DNA of 64,000 nucleotides from Nostoc sp. UHCC 0302 (GTDB taxonomy: Bacteria > Cyanobacteriota > Cyanobacteriia > Cyanobacteriales > Nostocaceae): positions 1,242,501 to 1,306,500 of the forward strand of contig NZ_CP151099.1 in assembly GCF_038096175.1 (NCBI RefSeq). The letters are read 5' to 3'. The translations under genes and the position numbers were made by a program. Below the pieces are notes generated by a model, which was given only the letters and a program-made list of their open reading frames with translations, searched no databases and was not told the origin of the DNA. Shown here piece after piece: positions 43,387 to 52,177 of the stretch. Position 1 is the first letter of the stretch. Every line of letters begins with the position of its first letter.

Positions 43387-44271
43387 CTAGCTTCTGTCTT
43401 CGGGCGGTACTAAAACAGTTACAGCTTTAGGTATCACCCGGAAATGAGCAGGAGTGTAAGCAGTGATTTCACCATCGGTATTTATAGGACGCGGTTTACG
43501 GGTATAAACTTCTATATTTTGACCTTGAAGGGCGCGGACACTTTGCGAATGTATGTGGTGTCCTTGTCGCATTGCAGGTAGTAATAGTATGGTCTGCCAC
43601 CAATGCTTAATCTCTAAACTATAAAGATCCAGTCTTTGATCGTCTATTGTGGCATCAGGAGCTACTGCCATGCCGCCGCCATAATAACGACCATTCCCTA
43701 TAGCAATTTGTACGGTTTTTACACGAACTGATTGGCCGTTAATTACAATTTCTGCACTAAACGGTCGCGCTTCCCAAATTACTTGCAATGCAGTAGCGGC
43801 GTAAGCGAATATTCCCCAACGGCGTTTAACTTCTTTAGTAAGTCGCTGGGTGATTTTCACACTCAGTCCCAGACTAGCAACGTTGAAAAAGTGTTTGCCG
43901 TTTACCCACCCCAAATCAATGCGTCGCAATTCTCCGTGGGCAATAATTTTGCAAGCTTCAGATAGGGAGTTGGGGATTCCTAAAGTTCTCGCTAGGTCGT
44001 TAGCAGTTCCTAAAGGTAAGATTCCCAAAGGCAGTTGAGTATCAACTAAAGCATCAACTGCGGCATTGAGAGTACCATCTCCACCGCCAACGATTACTAA
44101 GTCAACTTGATCTTGGTAGCGAAGTATGACTTCAGAAAGATGTTTGGGGTCTTCAGTTGACTCCTCAACTAATTCAAAACCGAGTGTTTCAAGATAATGA
44201 ATCGCTTCCGATAGACCCTTTTCCCCTTGGCGGGCATGAGGATTTACTAGCAGCAGTGCGCGGCAACTCAT
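43387..44271 (-). CDS. Diacylglycerol/lipid kinase (YegS/BmrU type)
   Basis: The protein (294 residues from the ATG at 44271) has the DAGK catalytic domain: LLLVNPHARQG, VIVGGGDGTLNAAVDAL (GGDGT nucleotide motif), LGILPLGTANDLART and FFNVASLGLSVKIT, and the C-terminal GNGRYYGGGMAVAPDA. It phosphorylates a diacylglycerol or related lipid at the membrane surface. I prefer the ATG at 44271 because AGGGG lies 7 nt upstream; a GTG at 44310 adds 13 residues. Transcribed alone. Confidence 0.92.
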   Translation of the reverse strand: MSCRALLLVNPHARQGEKGLSEAIHYLETLGFELVEESTEDPKHLSEVILRYQDQVDLVIVGGGDGTLNAAVDALVDTQLPLGILPLGTANDLARTLGIPNSLSEACKIIAHGELRRIDLGWVNGKHFFNVASLGLSVKITQRLTKEVKRRWGIFAYAATALQVIWEARPFSAEIVINGQSVRVKTVQIAIGNGRYYGGGMAVAPDATIDDQRLDLYSLEIKHWWQTILLLPAMRQGHHIHSQSVRALQGQNIEVYTRKPRPINTDGEITAYTPAHFRVIPKAVTVLVPPEDRS

Positions 44272-44760
44272 GGGTAGCCCCTTTTGTAGTTCATGTGTCA
44301 AATTATTCACATCTATCTATATATTATGCTTGCAGTTTACTATCAGAAAGTGCCTAAGCTGTAATGGCAGTTTCCAATAATTTAATTTATAGCAGTACTA
44401 AATGATTTGTGATATCTTTTCTTGGTTTTCTTAACGTCCTGAACGATTGGTTAAATCAGTAATTTTTACAACTTACTGTAGGGTGGATTAAGCGCATATT
44501 TCGATATAATTTGTCATAAAAAACATTTCTTATCGATGTTAAATCGATTCTCTAAAATAGGACACTGGGTTAAATCAGGCAAGGAATTGCGCTTAAGCGC
44601 TACTACAAACGATGTGTTGCTTTCATTTAGAGAATTAGTATTATATGTAAAAAAAAGAGTTTGACTGTGATTTTTTTTATAGATAAAAAAAAGCAAAAGG
44701 TAAAAAATGTCAATTTTTACCTTTTGCCATTGTGCTAACGTTTGTAAAATTGAAAAGCTG
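44272..44760. other. Intergenic region with cmp operon terminator
   Basis: No gene is seen. The region is AT-rich, has a GCGCTTAAGCGC palindrome near 44589-44600, and the strong terminator at 44683-44727. Confidence 0.6.
44683..44727 (-). terminator. Intrinsic terminator of the cmp operon
   Basis: On the minus strand, 34 bp after the cmpD stop, GCAAAAGGTAAAAA pairs with TTTTTACCTTTTGC around a short loop, followed by a run of eight T. This is a textbook Rho-independent terminator. Confidence 0.85.
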
Positions 44761-45630
44761 TTAGTTTACATCATCGTGAGCAAAGCGATTAAAGAGGAAA
44801 TCTAGTGCATAATTACGCAGTTGGTAGTATTGTGGGTCTTCCATGATTCGGGCGCGATCGCGTGGACGAGAAAAAGGAATTTCCATAACTTCGCCAATTT
44901 TTGCATGAGGCCCATTAGTCATCATTACTAATTTGTCTGCTAAAAATAATGCCTCATCGATGTCGTGGGTAATCATTAGCACTGTGCAGCGATTCTCATT
45001 CCAAATTTTGAGCAATTCTTCTTGTAATTCTTCTTTGGTAATGGCATCCAAAGCCCCAAAGGGTTCATCTAGAATTAAGACTTTGGGACGAATCGCCAAA
45101 GCACGGGCGATAGAAACCCTTTGTCTCATACCGCCTGACATTTGCATTGGTTTCTTTTCCATCGCGTCAGCTAGTCCCACCATTGCCAGATGATCTCGTG
45201 TGATCGCTCTTTTCTCAGCTTGTGGCTTGTTGGGATAAACGGCGTTAACAGCTAAATAAATATTTTCAAAAGCAGTCCGCCAAGGTAGCAAAGCATAGTT
45301 TTGAAAGACAACCATCCTGTCTGGGCCGGGTTTGGTGATTGGCTGTCCTTCTAGCAGTACTTGCCCGGAGGTAGGAAAGTTGAAACCCGATACCATATTT
45401 AACAAGGTGGATTTACCACAGCCAGAGTGACCGATGACACAAATAAATTCGCCCTGGTCTACGTTGAGGTTAACACCGTCGAGTACAGTGAAGGGGCCGT
45501 TTTTTGTGGCATATACTTTAGAAACATCTTTAATCTCTAGGAAAGGCTGGAGTCTGCTGGTTGCAGCGGCTAATGGTTTTCCTTGTAAGTCTGTAGCAAT
45601 GTTGGTAGCTATCCAGTTATGGTTTTGCAT
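44761..45630 (-). CDS. cmpD: Bicarbonate ABC transporter ATP-binding protein CmpD
   Basis: The protein (289 residues from the ATG at 45630) is an ABC ATPase with Walker A GHSGCGKST, Q-loop VVFQNYALLPWRT, signature MSGGMRQRV and Walker B VLILDEPFGALDA, followed by the switch His in ITHDID. It pairs with CmpC to energise the bicarbonate transporter. It has no receptor-like C-terminal domain, which separates it from CmpC. The upstream in-frame extension to 45681 is repeat-encoded (PSPQPPIPNPQ) and is not included. It is separated from cmpC by 393 bp that carry a MITE. Confidence 0.9.
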   Translation of the reverse strand: MQNHNWIATNIATDLQGKPLAAATSRLQPFLEIKDVSKVYATKNGPFTVLDGVNLNVDQGEFICVIGHSGCGKSTLLNMVSGFNFPTSGQVLLEGQPITKPGPDRMVVFQNYALLPWRTAFENIYLAVNAVYPNKPQAEKRAITRDHLAMVGLADAMEKKPMQMSGGMRQRVSIARALAIRPKVLILDEPFGALDAITKEELQEELLKIWNENRCTVLMITHDIDEALFLADKLVMMTNGPHAKIGEVMEIPFSRPRDRARIMEDPQYYQLRNYALDFLFNRFAHDDVN

Positions 45631-46023
45631 GGCGATTTGGGGATTGGGTATTGGGGGCTGGGGACTGGGGCGTGTTTTCAAACTACTTGTTTAGCTTCTT
45701 AACTTTTTAGATCCCCCCAACCCCCCTTAAAAAGAGGGGGGCTAAGAGTCTTTTAAAGTCCCCCTTTTTAAGGGGAGGCAGCGCGGTCTTCTCCCAAAGG
45801 GAGAGGCTAGCGCCAAGGGGGTTTCCCTCATGAGCGACTGGCGTGGATTTAGGGGGATCTAAGACTTTGAAAACACGCTATAGGGATTAGAGAATTGGGG
45901 ACTCGGACGCTCAAATACTCGCTATCGCTGCGACCTGTTAAAGTTCCGAAGCTCATTAATGAAGCTCAAAGCCTCATTAATGATGTGCTACTTCTTCCAC
46001 TACCTCTTTCTCTCACCATTTTT
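45631..46023. other. 393-bp junction between cmpC and cmpD
   Basis: No gene is seen. It holds the 209-bp foldback element at 45670-45878 and, beside cmpD, a CCCCAGTCCCC-type heptamer run (45645-45669). GCTCATTAATGAAGCTC at 45952-45968 is another small direct and inverted repeat. Confidence 0.65.
45670..45878. mobile_element. 209-bp MITE-like foldback element inside the cmp operon
   Basis: The ends are GCGTGTTTTCAAA (45670-45682) and TTTGAAAACACGC (45866-45878), perfect 13-bp inverted repeats. A second inner pair, TTAGATCCCCC (45707) and GGGGGATCTAA (45852), and the CCCCCCTTAAAAAG / CTTTTTAAGGGG arms give a long hairpin in the transcript. There is no coding capacity, and I see no clear target duplication. 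Confidence 0.75.
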
Positions 46024-48030
46024 TTATGAGGCGAGTTTTCTTCTTGGTGCATCAAGAACAACTTCCGCCACCGAGAAATCACGCTTAATCTGCAAGCTGT
46101 TAAGATAGGCGATCGGATCATCCGCATTAAAGGGAGTACCATCAAACAGCTTGATGGGTTGACGAATGTAGCTAATATCTAAACCTAATTCTCGTGCTGC
46201 GGTACTGAAGACACGAACTCGGCATACTCGTTCCACAACTTCCACCCAATTTCTGGGGAAGGGAGTGTCACCCCAACGCGCCAATTGACTCATAATCCAA
46301 ATTTGTTCTGTGCGACTGGGGCGGTTGATGGCAGACTCAGAATAAAACTGGTGATGGGCATAGTCCCGCAACGGATGGTCTAAGTCACAGGTGAGACTAT
46401 CTGGATCTTCGAGTTGAATGTACTCTAAATCAGTGCTGACGTAATCTCGCCCTGCTAAAATTTGGCGAATTTCTTGGGCATTTTCGGGATTTGCACAGTA
46501 CTGACAAGCTTCTAGCAAAGCTTTAGTCAAGGCGATATGTGTATTTGGATAATTTTCTGCCCAATCTTCTCGCACACCAAGAACTTTACCGGGGTGTCCT
46601 AACCAAACTTCTAAGTCGGTAGCGATGGTAAAGCCGACATTTTCCACAGCAGCGCGGTAATTCCAAGGTTCACCTACGCAGTAACCATCAATACTTCCGG
46701 CTTTTAGGTCAGCTACCATCTGTGCTGGGGGAATGGTCTTCATATCCACATCGCTGTCGGGGTCAATACCACCAGCAGCTAGCCAGTAACGCAGTAGCAA
46801 ATTGTGCATAGATGCGGGATGCACTACCCCCATTGTGTGCCTTTGCTCACGGGTGTGAAGCAGGTATCTTTTGAAATCTGATAAAGTGTGTACACCTTGG
46901 TCATAAAAGCGTTTTGCTAAGGTGATGGCGTTGCCGTTGCGAGTCATGGTGAGGGCAGTGACAACAGGCAATGGTTGGTTATTATGCCCTCCTAATGTTA
47001 ACCACATGGGCATCCCCGAAGGCATTTGAGCCGCATCCAAATAACCGCCACTTATGCCATCTTCTATACCCCGCCAGCTACTTTCCCGCACGAGGTTAAC
47101 TTCATCTAAACCATGCTTGGTAAAGAAACCTTTTTCTTTGGCAACAGCTAACGGGGCGCAAGCAGTCAGCGGCAAAAAGCCAATTTCTAAATTAACTTTT
47201 TCCAATCCATGACGAGCAATATCCGCAGTTTTCCGCGCCCGAATTTTCTTGATGCGTTTCTGCTGATTGAGGAAGTAAATCATCTCACTTCGCAAGCTGT
47301 AATAGCTGGGATGTTCTACAACTTCCATCCGCTTGCGGGGTCTGGGAATATCGACTTCTAAAATGTCCCCAATTTTGGATTCGGGGCCATTAGTTAACAT
47401 GACAATTCGGTCAGATAACAGCACCGCTTCATCAACATCATGGGTAACCATCACAGCAGTGACTTGATTTTCTTCGCAAATTTGCATGAGTTGTTCTTGC
47501 AAATTACCGCGTGTGAGTGCATCCAATGCACCGAAGGGTTCATCTAATAGTAGCAACTTGGGGCGAATTGCTAAAGCGCGAGCGATCGCAACTCGCTGTT
47601 TTTGCCCACCTGATAACATTCCCGGCTGTTTATCAGCATGGGGACGCAAGCCCACCATATTAATATGTTTTTCGACAATAGCTTTGCGTTCAGCAGCTGG
47701 TAACCCATTCATTACCGAATCCACAGCCAGGGCAATATTTTCTCTAACTGTCCGCCAGGGTAGTAGCGAATAATTTTGAAACACCACCATCCTATCTGGG
47801 CCAGGTTTGGTGATTTTTTGTCCTTCTAAAGTCACAAGGCCTTCACTGGGTAAATCCAGACCAGCAATCATATTTAATAAAGTGGATTTACCGCAACCGG
47901 AGTGACCGATTAGAGAGACGAATTCTCCTTTTTTAATCTGGAGGTCAATTCCTTTGAGGGCGATATATTTGCCACCACCAGTTAATTCAAAAACTTTGTC
48001 AATTTGGTCAACAGCAACGAACATACTCAT
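46024..48030 (-). CDS. cmpC: Bicarbonate ABC transporter ATPase with receptor-like domain, CmpC
   Basis: Residues 1-270 are an ABC ATPase (GHSGCGKST, VVFQNYSLLPWRT, LSGGQKQRV, LLLLDEPFGALDA). Residues 280-668 are a CmpA/NrtA-like solute-binding domain (LEIGFLPLTACAPLAVAKEKGFF, cited in part, [30 protein letters not shown]) fused in the same chain, which is specific to CmpC/NrtC and senses substrate on the cytoplasmic side. Length (668) is normal. The gene follows cmpB by 122 bp of heptamer repeat. Confidence 0.93.
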   Translation of the reverse strand: MSMFVAVDQIDKVFELTGGGKYIALKGIDLQIKKGEFVSLIGHSGCGKSTLLNMIAGLDLPSEGLVTLEGQKITKPGPDRMVVFQNYSLLPWRTVRENIALAVDSVMNGLPAAERKAIVEKHINMVGLRPHADKQPGMLSGGQKQRVAIARALAIRPKLLLLDEPFGALDALTRGNLQEQLMQICEENQVTAVMVTHDVDEAVLLSDRIVMLTNGPESKIGDILEVDIPRPRKRMEVVEHPSYYSLRSEMIYFLNQQKRIKKIRARKTADIARHGLEKVNLEIGFLPLTACAPLAVAKEKGFFTKHGLDEVNLVRESSWRGIEDGISGGYLDAAQMPSGMPMWLTLGGHNNQPLPVVTALTMTRNGNAITLAKRFYDQGVHTLSDFKRYLLHTREQRHTMGVVHPASMHNLLLRYWLAAGGIDPDSDVDMKTIPPAQMVADLKAGSIDGYCVGEPWNYRAAVENVGFTIATDLEVWLGHPGKVLGVREDWAENYPNTHIALTKALLEACQYCANPENAQEIRQILAGRDYVSTDLEYIQLEDPDSLTCDLDHPLRDYAHHQFYSESAINRPSRTEQIWIMSQLARWGDTPFPRNWVEVVERVCRVRVFSTAARELGLDISYIRQPIKLFDGTPFNADDPIAYLNSLQIKRDFSVAEVVLDAPRRKLAS

Positions 48031-48032
48031 TT

Positions 48033-48152
48033 GTCCTTTGTCATTAGTCCTTTGTCATTAGTCTTTTGTCTTTCGCCATTAGCCCTTAGTACGTGGTCAT
48101 TAGTCCTTAGCTTTCTACAAATGACCAATGACTAATGACTAATGACTAATGA
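48033..48152. repeat. AATGACT/AGTCATT heptamer repeats forming a foldback, cmpB-cmpC junction
   Basis: The segment begins with TTTGTCATTAGTCCTTTGTC-type units and ends with their inverse AATGACTAATGACTAATGAC, so the transcript can fold on itself between cmpB and cmpC. Confidence 0.8.
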
Positions 48153-48992
48153 CTATTTTTGCTCTGCTGGTAAAATCTTGTTTTGAAGCCAACCCATCAT
48201 TTTATCTAGCACCAACCCAACAACGCCGATATAAATTAGAGCTAGAATCACTTCGCTGACGTTGTTATTTTGATAGGCATCCCAGATAAAAAAGCCGATT
48301 CCGACAATACCGGACATGACGATTTCTGCCGCGATAATTGCTAACCAAGCTAAACCGATCGCAATTCTCAAACCGGTAAAAATGTAAGGTAAAGCGGAAG
48401 GAATCAGAATATTAAGGAAATATTCTTTGCGGCTAAGTTGCAGGACTTTGGCAACGTTGTTGTAATCTTGAGGAATTTGGGTAACGCCGACAGCAGTGTT
48501 AATTAAGATGGGCCAAATAGCGGTGATGAAGATTACGAATAAGGCAGCTGGTTCGTTTTGTCGTAAGGCTGCTAAAGAAATAGGAACCCAAGCTAAAGGT
48601 GGTACAGTCCGCAATAGTTGAAAGATGGGATCTAAAGCTTTAGACATGGTTCTGTTGACGCCAATCAAAATACCTAAGCCAATTCCAACGATTGCAGCTA
48701 AGGTATAACTGATGGCGACTCGTTGTAAACTGGCGAGAATCTGCCAAAATAGACCTTTATCAATGCCACCTCGGTCATAAAATGGCCAAAAAATTAATAC
48801 CCAGGTATCTTGAATAACTTGTATTGGGCCTGGTAATGTTGCACCGGGAGTCAAAGCGAACAGTTGCCACAGAATGAGGAAGATGGCGATCGCGATCGCT
48901 GGCGGTATCAAGTCAGGAAATTGCTTCTGGAGACTGGATATAAAACTGTTATTAAATCTAGGGGTTACAGGGCGTTTTTGGGCGAGTGTCAT
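48153..48992 (-). CDS. cmpB: Bicarbonate ABC transporter permease CmpB
   Basis: The 279-residue membrane protein has about six helices, starting PAIAIAIFLILWQLFALTP, and the cytoplasmic ATPase-contact loop of binding-protein-dependent permeases (EAA-like: VLQLSRKEYFLNILIPSALPYIFTGLRIAIG, cited by part). It forms the channel of the Cmp transporter in the cytoplasmic membrane. Identity as CmpB rather than NrtB follows from CmpA beside it. It is 173 bp downstream of cmpA. Confidence 0.9.
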   Translation of the reverse strand: MTLAQKRPVTPRFNNSFISSLQKQFPDLIPPAIAIAIFLILWQLFALTPGATLPGPIQVIQDTWVLIFWPFYDRGGIDKGLFWQILASLQRVAISYTLAAIVGIGLGILIGVNRTMSKALDPIFQLLRTVPPLAWVPISLAALRQNEPAALFVIFITAIWPILINTAVGVTQIPQDYNNVAKVLQLSRKEYFLNILIPSALPYIFTGLRIAIGLAWLAIIAAEIVMSGIVGIGFFIWDAYQNNNVSEVILALIYIGVVGLVLDKMMGWLQNKILPAEQK

Positions 48993-49051
48993 AGACTGTA
49001 TTCTCCAGAAAATTCATTATTCGTCATCAACCATTCCAACTTGGAATTTTA

Positions 49052-49167
49052 TTGACTCTTGTACAGACGCGATTCATCGCATCTCTACTCTTGACTCTTG
49101 TACAGACGCAATTCATCGCATCTCTACTCTTGACTCTTGTACAGACGCGATTCATCGCGTCTCTACT
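49052..49167. repeat. Three tandem copies of a 39-bp palindromic unit, cmpA-cmpB junction
   Basis: TTGACTCTTGTACAGACGCG plus ATTCATCGC(A/G)TCTCTACTC occurs at 49052-49090, 49091-49129 and 49130-49167 with two or three base changes. Each copy contains the AGACGC(G)ATTCATCGC hairpin. The last copy overlaps the cmpA stop codon. Confidence 0.9.
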
Positions 49168-50548
49168 AAACATTAACTTTCTTAATTTTGAGACTCTTGA
49201 GATATTCTTCTGGCTTTTCGGGGTTAAATTTGATGCCATCAAAAAATTCCTCTACACCGCGAGATGTATTTGTCGGAATATCAGCAGCAGCGATACCAGC
49301 TTCTTTAGCAGCTGCTTTCCAAATATCTTCGCGGTTGACTTTATTGATTAGTTCTTTAGCTTTAGCAGCATTATTAGCGATATAATCTTGTGGTAAAAAT
49401 CCCCAGCGAACGTTCTCGACTATAAACCATAAGTCATGACTTTTATAGGGATAAGAAACATTGCCTTTTCCATCTTTCCAGTAATAAGCTGCCATTGATT
49501 TATCATCAATTTTGCGTCCGTCTCCCATGTCATACTTACCTTGATATGGATCAGCAAGAATTTCAGGTGAGGGAAGATTAAAATAATTTCGTCCAGCCAG
49601 AATTTGCGCTGCTTCTTTACGGTTATCAAAATTATCCAGCCATTGCTGTGCTTCTATAATGCCTTTGAGTATTGCTTTCGTTGCTTTGGGATTTTTATCA
49701 ACCCAGTCGGCTCTCATGGCAAAGTATTCTTCAGGATGATTCTTCCAAATCTCTGCGGTTAATGCTGCTAGGTAGCCAATTTTGTCTTGCACAAGACGAT
49801 ATGGCCAGGGGTCGCCTGTGCTGAAGGCATCCATTGTTCCTGTTTTCATATTGGCGACAGTTTGAGCCGCAGGTACTGTAAGCAGCTTGACATCTGCATC
49901 AGGATCTATCCCACCAGCAGCTAACCAGTAGCGAATCCATAAATCTTGGTTGACATGGGGGAAGGTAAATGCAGCGGTGAAAGGTGTTGAAGATTTGAGT
50001 TGGGTTAACACAGACTTAGCACCAGCAAGCTGCAAACTGATACCTTTACCTTGGTGCTTGTTGGCGATCGCAATTCCGTTACCATGTGTAATTAGCTGAC
50101 ACAGCACATACATAGGAATTTTTTGATTGCCTTTGGTAATTAAACCTTCTGTAATTAAATGCGGCATTGGCATTTGCCATTGACCGCCATCAATACCACC
50201 ACCCGTAGAACTAATTTCTACATTGTCCCGTGCTGAACCCCAAGAAGCTTGTTTAGAAAGATCAACATCAGTCATCCCATACTTAGCAAAAAAGCCTTTT
50301 TCTTGAGCAATAATTAAAGGAGCAGCTTCCACAATCGGGATATATCCCAGCTTGACTTTCGTAGTTTCTGGTTTTTGCTCAGGGCTAATATTGGCAACTG
50401 TTTGAGCCGTTGGAGCGGCTTTAGAGTTATTACCTGTAAGGTTTTCAGGAGGATTTCCTAAACAGCCTTTAAGAAACACAGCACCCGCAGATGCTCCGGC
50501 AGTTAAGATAAATTTACGGCGAGAAATTTGATTTAAAAATTCTGTCAT
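49166..50548 (-). CDS. cmpA: Bicarbonate-binding lipoprotein CmpA
   Basis: The 460-residue receptor has a twin-arginine-type signal (ISRRKFILT) and lipobox FLKGC with Cys29. The mature protein matches CmpA rather than Nrt[41 protein letters not shown] and [12 protein letters not shown], where Glu274 stands at the position held by a nitrate-binding lysine in NrtA (HPEK). CmpA delivers bicarbonate to CmpB at high affinity under low CO2 and is normally induced by the LysR-type CmpR, which is not in this window. First gene of the operon cmpABCD. Confidence 0.93.
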   Translation of the reverse strand: MTEFLNQISRRKFILTAGASAGAVFLKGCLGNPPENLTGNNSKAAPTAQTVANISPEQKPETTKVKLGYIPIVEAAPLIIAQEKGFFAKYGMTDVDLSKQASWGSARDNVEISSTGGGIDGGQWQMPMPHLITEGLITKGNQKIPMYVLCQLITHGNGIAIANKHQGKGISLQLAGAKSVLTQLKSSTPFTAAFTFPHVNQDLWIRYWLAAGGIDPDADVKLLTVPAAQTVANMKTGTMDAFSTGDPWPYRLVQDKIGYLAALTAEIWKNHPEEYFAMRADWVDKNPKATKAILKGIIEAQQWLDNFDNRKEAAQILAGRNYFNLPSPEILADPYQGKYDMGDGRKIDDKSMAAYYWKDGKGNVSYPYKSHDLWFIVENVRWGFLPQDYIANNAAKAKELINKVNREDIWKAAAKEAGIAAADIPTNTSRGVEEFFDGIKFNPEKPEEYLKSLKIKKVNV

Positions 50549-51179
50549 AAAATCTCCTTCAAAATGAATTTTATTGTTTTTAGCAACGACAAATTAGGCA
50601 AGGAAAAATAGATTTTTCTTGCATCATCAATGGGTATATCAAGCTATAACAGTCGCGCCAATTCAACCTTTAGTTGGAGAACAAGCAGTATCAACTGTCT
50701 TTAATTAGCTTGATGACGTATGTTAATTGATTGAAGTCTACCGAGTAGGTAACTTTTTCTTGTTGAAATTAGTTTACTTGCTTTTAAATCAAAGTGGTTA
50801 ACTATAAAAGGGAAATTATTAAATAAATATTAGATTGCAGGTATAAGTAAAAGTTTATATATCGCAGTCAATTGTCTAAGCAAGTGCTATTGGATAGTAA
50901 TAAATCTATAATTCATATAATATTTTATTTATCGTTACATCTGTAAGTGGTAAACATTAACACCAAAAAGTCAAAGACAAACACAAAGTTTTTACCTTTT
51001 CCTTTTAAATAATCGGAATATTTTTATCAGACTATTTGCTGAACGCCGCAGCTAGACTGCTTTTTAAAGAAGTCTGTATCTTGTTGATCACGAATCATTT
51101 AAGATTGCTATGGTAACCATTCATGATAGAAGAGATAAGATTTTTAACAGTGGTGCATATACTAACTTAATTCGTTAGT
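50549..51179. other. cmpA upstream region
   Basis: No gene is seen in 631 bp. It holds the cmpA promoter (minus strand) and a candidate CmpR half-site pair at 50774-50787. The remainder is AT-rich. Confidence 0.55.
50774..50787 (-). promoter_or_regulatory. Candidate CmpR/CbbR-type site TTA-N8-TAA
   Basis: TTACTTGCTTTTAA matches the TTA-N7/8-TAA pattern reported for CmpR binding, 226 bp upstream of the cmpA start. In AT-rich DNA this could be chance. Confidence 0.3.
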
Positions 51180-51788
51180 TTAGATGGTAATCTTTTTTTT
51201 CATTGCCACAACCAAGCCAAGCGCCGTCAGGCTACCCAGAATATCAGCAGGTTCTGGTACAGGAGTGAATACTGCGTAGGTTTCAGAAGAGTCGTCGCTG
51301 ATCACGTTGTAATTCCCATACCAATAATTATCAAATGGTTGCTCATTAGGAGGAGAGTCAGGATCATAAATATAATTTCCTTCGTCACCATCAACGGAAT
51401 AAGAACCATCAAATTCTTTGAAACGAAAAGGGATAAAATAGCTTCTCGATAACACCCCAGCATTAAACGGTGATATGTATCCGGGGATAGGCATTAATTG
51501 ATTTAATGCTTGGTTAATTGCGTCTGATGGTGGAGAACCGCCAAATAGGTCGCTATTGAGCATCGTGGGATATAAGCTGTTAGGCTCAGGTACATCGTAC
51601 ACAGAGCGAAATCTACCATACACAAAACTTACATTGTATGTTGAGTCATTGACCACCACGCTTGAGACACTCGTAATATTTCCTTGGTTGTCAAGGTTAA
51701 CAGTAGCTGCTTGAGCTTGCAATGCAACACTCACCCAGGTTACAGCATAAGCTGCAATCGCAACACCGAATTGAGTTATTTGTTTCAT
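51180..51788 (-). CDS. PEP-CTERM sorting-signal protein
   Basis: A signal peptide ends at LQAQAA near residue 28. The mature domain has VVVNDSTYNVSFVYGRF, an acidic Tyr-rich centre and YAVFTPVPEPAD followed by the hydrophobic segment ILGSLTALGLVVA and the basic MKKKITI tail, a canonical VPEP + helix + basic PEP-CTERM signal for exosortase. It is a paralogue of the protein at 8134-8781 (shared VVV..Y.V.F.Y block and YA(V/I)F near the sorting signal). The function is unknown; a secreted or sheath-associated role is inferred from the signal alone. Confidence 0.8.
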   Translation of the reverse strand: MKQITQFGVAIAAYAVTWVSVALQAQAATVNLDNQGNITSVSSVVVNDSTYNVSFVYGRFRSVYDVPEPNSLYPTMLNSDLFGGSPPSDAINQALNQLMPIPGYISPFNAGVLSRSYFIPFRFKEFDGSYSVDGDEGNYIYDPDSPPNEQPFDNYWYGNYNVISDDSSETYAVFTPVPEPADILGSLTALGLVVAMKKKITI

Positions 51789-52029
51789 TTAATTAGCACT
51801 CTACTTTTATGTGATAATACGGTATGAAAACTACTTTATAATGTTTATAACTGCCGCAAACAAGCAAGCTTCATATATTAATTTTTATAAAGTCTTCATG
51901 TTCGCATATTCTTTGCTCGATTCAAATTGAAGCGATAACTTAATTGATGTGAATGTTTAAGTTACTAAATAATTAAGTTAAAAAAAATATTCTCCAGCAG
52001 TCTGGCTGCCTTCTCGTGCTACATTACTA
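51789..52029. other. Promoter region of the cob operon
   Basis: Divergent promoter region between the PEP-CTERM gene and the riboswitch. It is AT-rich, and nothing else is identifiable. Confidence 0.5.
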
Positions 52030-52170
52030 AAGCTTGGAGTGGGGAAACTCCGGTGAAATTCCGGGACTGTGCCGCAGCTGTGATGGGATTACCCAAGTCA
52101 GAATGCCAACTCAAGCTATGTCTTTAAGGCACACTCACCATCTACTCCCTGCGTAACACGGGGAAGGAGT
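52030..52170 (+). promoter_or_regulatory. Cobalamin (B12) riboswitch with ribosome-site-masking hairpin
   Basis: The stretch has GGTGAAATTCCGGGACTGT, GCCGCAGCTGTGATGGG and the B12-box-like AGTCAGAATGCCAAC, the invariant core of cobalamin aptamers. The closing P1 pairs AGCTTG (52031) with CAAGCT (52112). Downstream, ACTCC at 52144-52148 pairs with GGAGT at 52166-52170, which contains the ribosome site GGAAGGAG of cobG, so control is probably at translation. It couples B12 level to cobGHI expression. Confidence 0.93.
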
Positions 52171-52177
52171 TATAGCT

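Noticed and set aside
44761-50548. Naming the ABC operon nrtABCD (nitrate transport)
   Set aside because: The receptor reads like CmpA at several places ([28 protein letters not shown]) and has Glu instead of Lys in the HPE(E/K) ligand position; no nirA or narB is adjacent.
50634-50647. GTATATCAAGCTAT as an NtcA site with a -10 box 23 nt further on
   Set aside because: It is GTA-N8-TAT, one base off the consensus, and a bicarbonate operon is not expected to be NtcA-driven; chance match in AT-rich DNA is likely.
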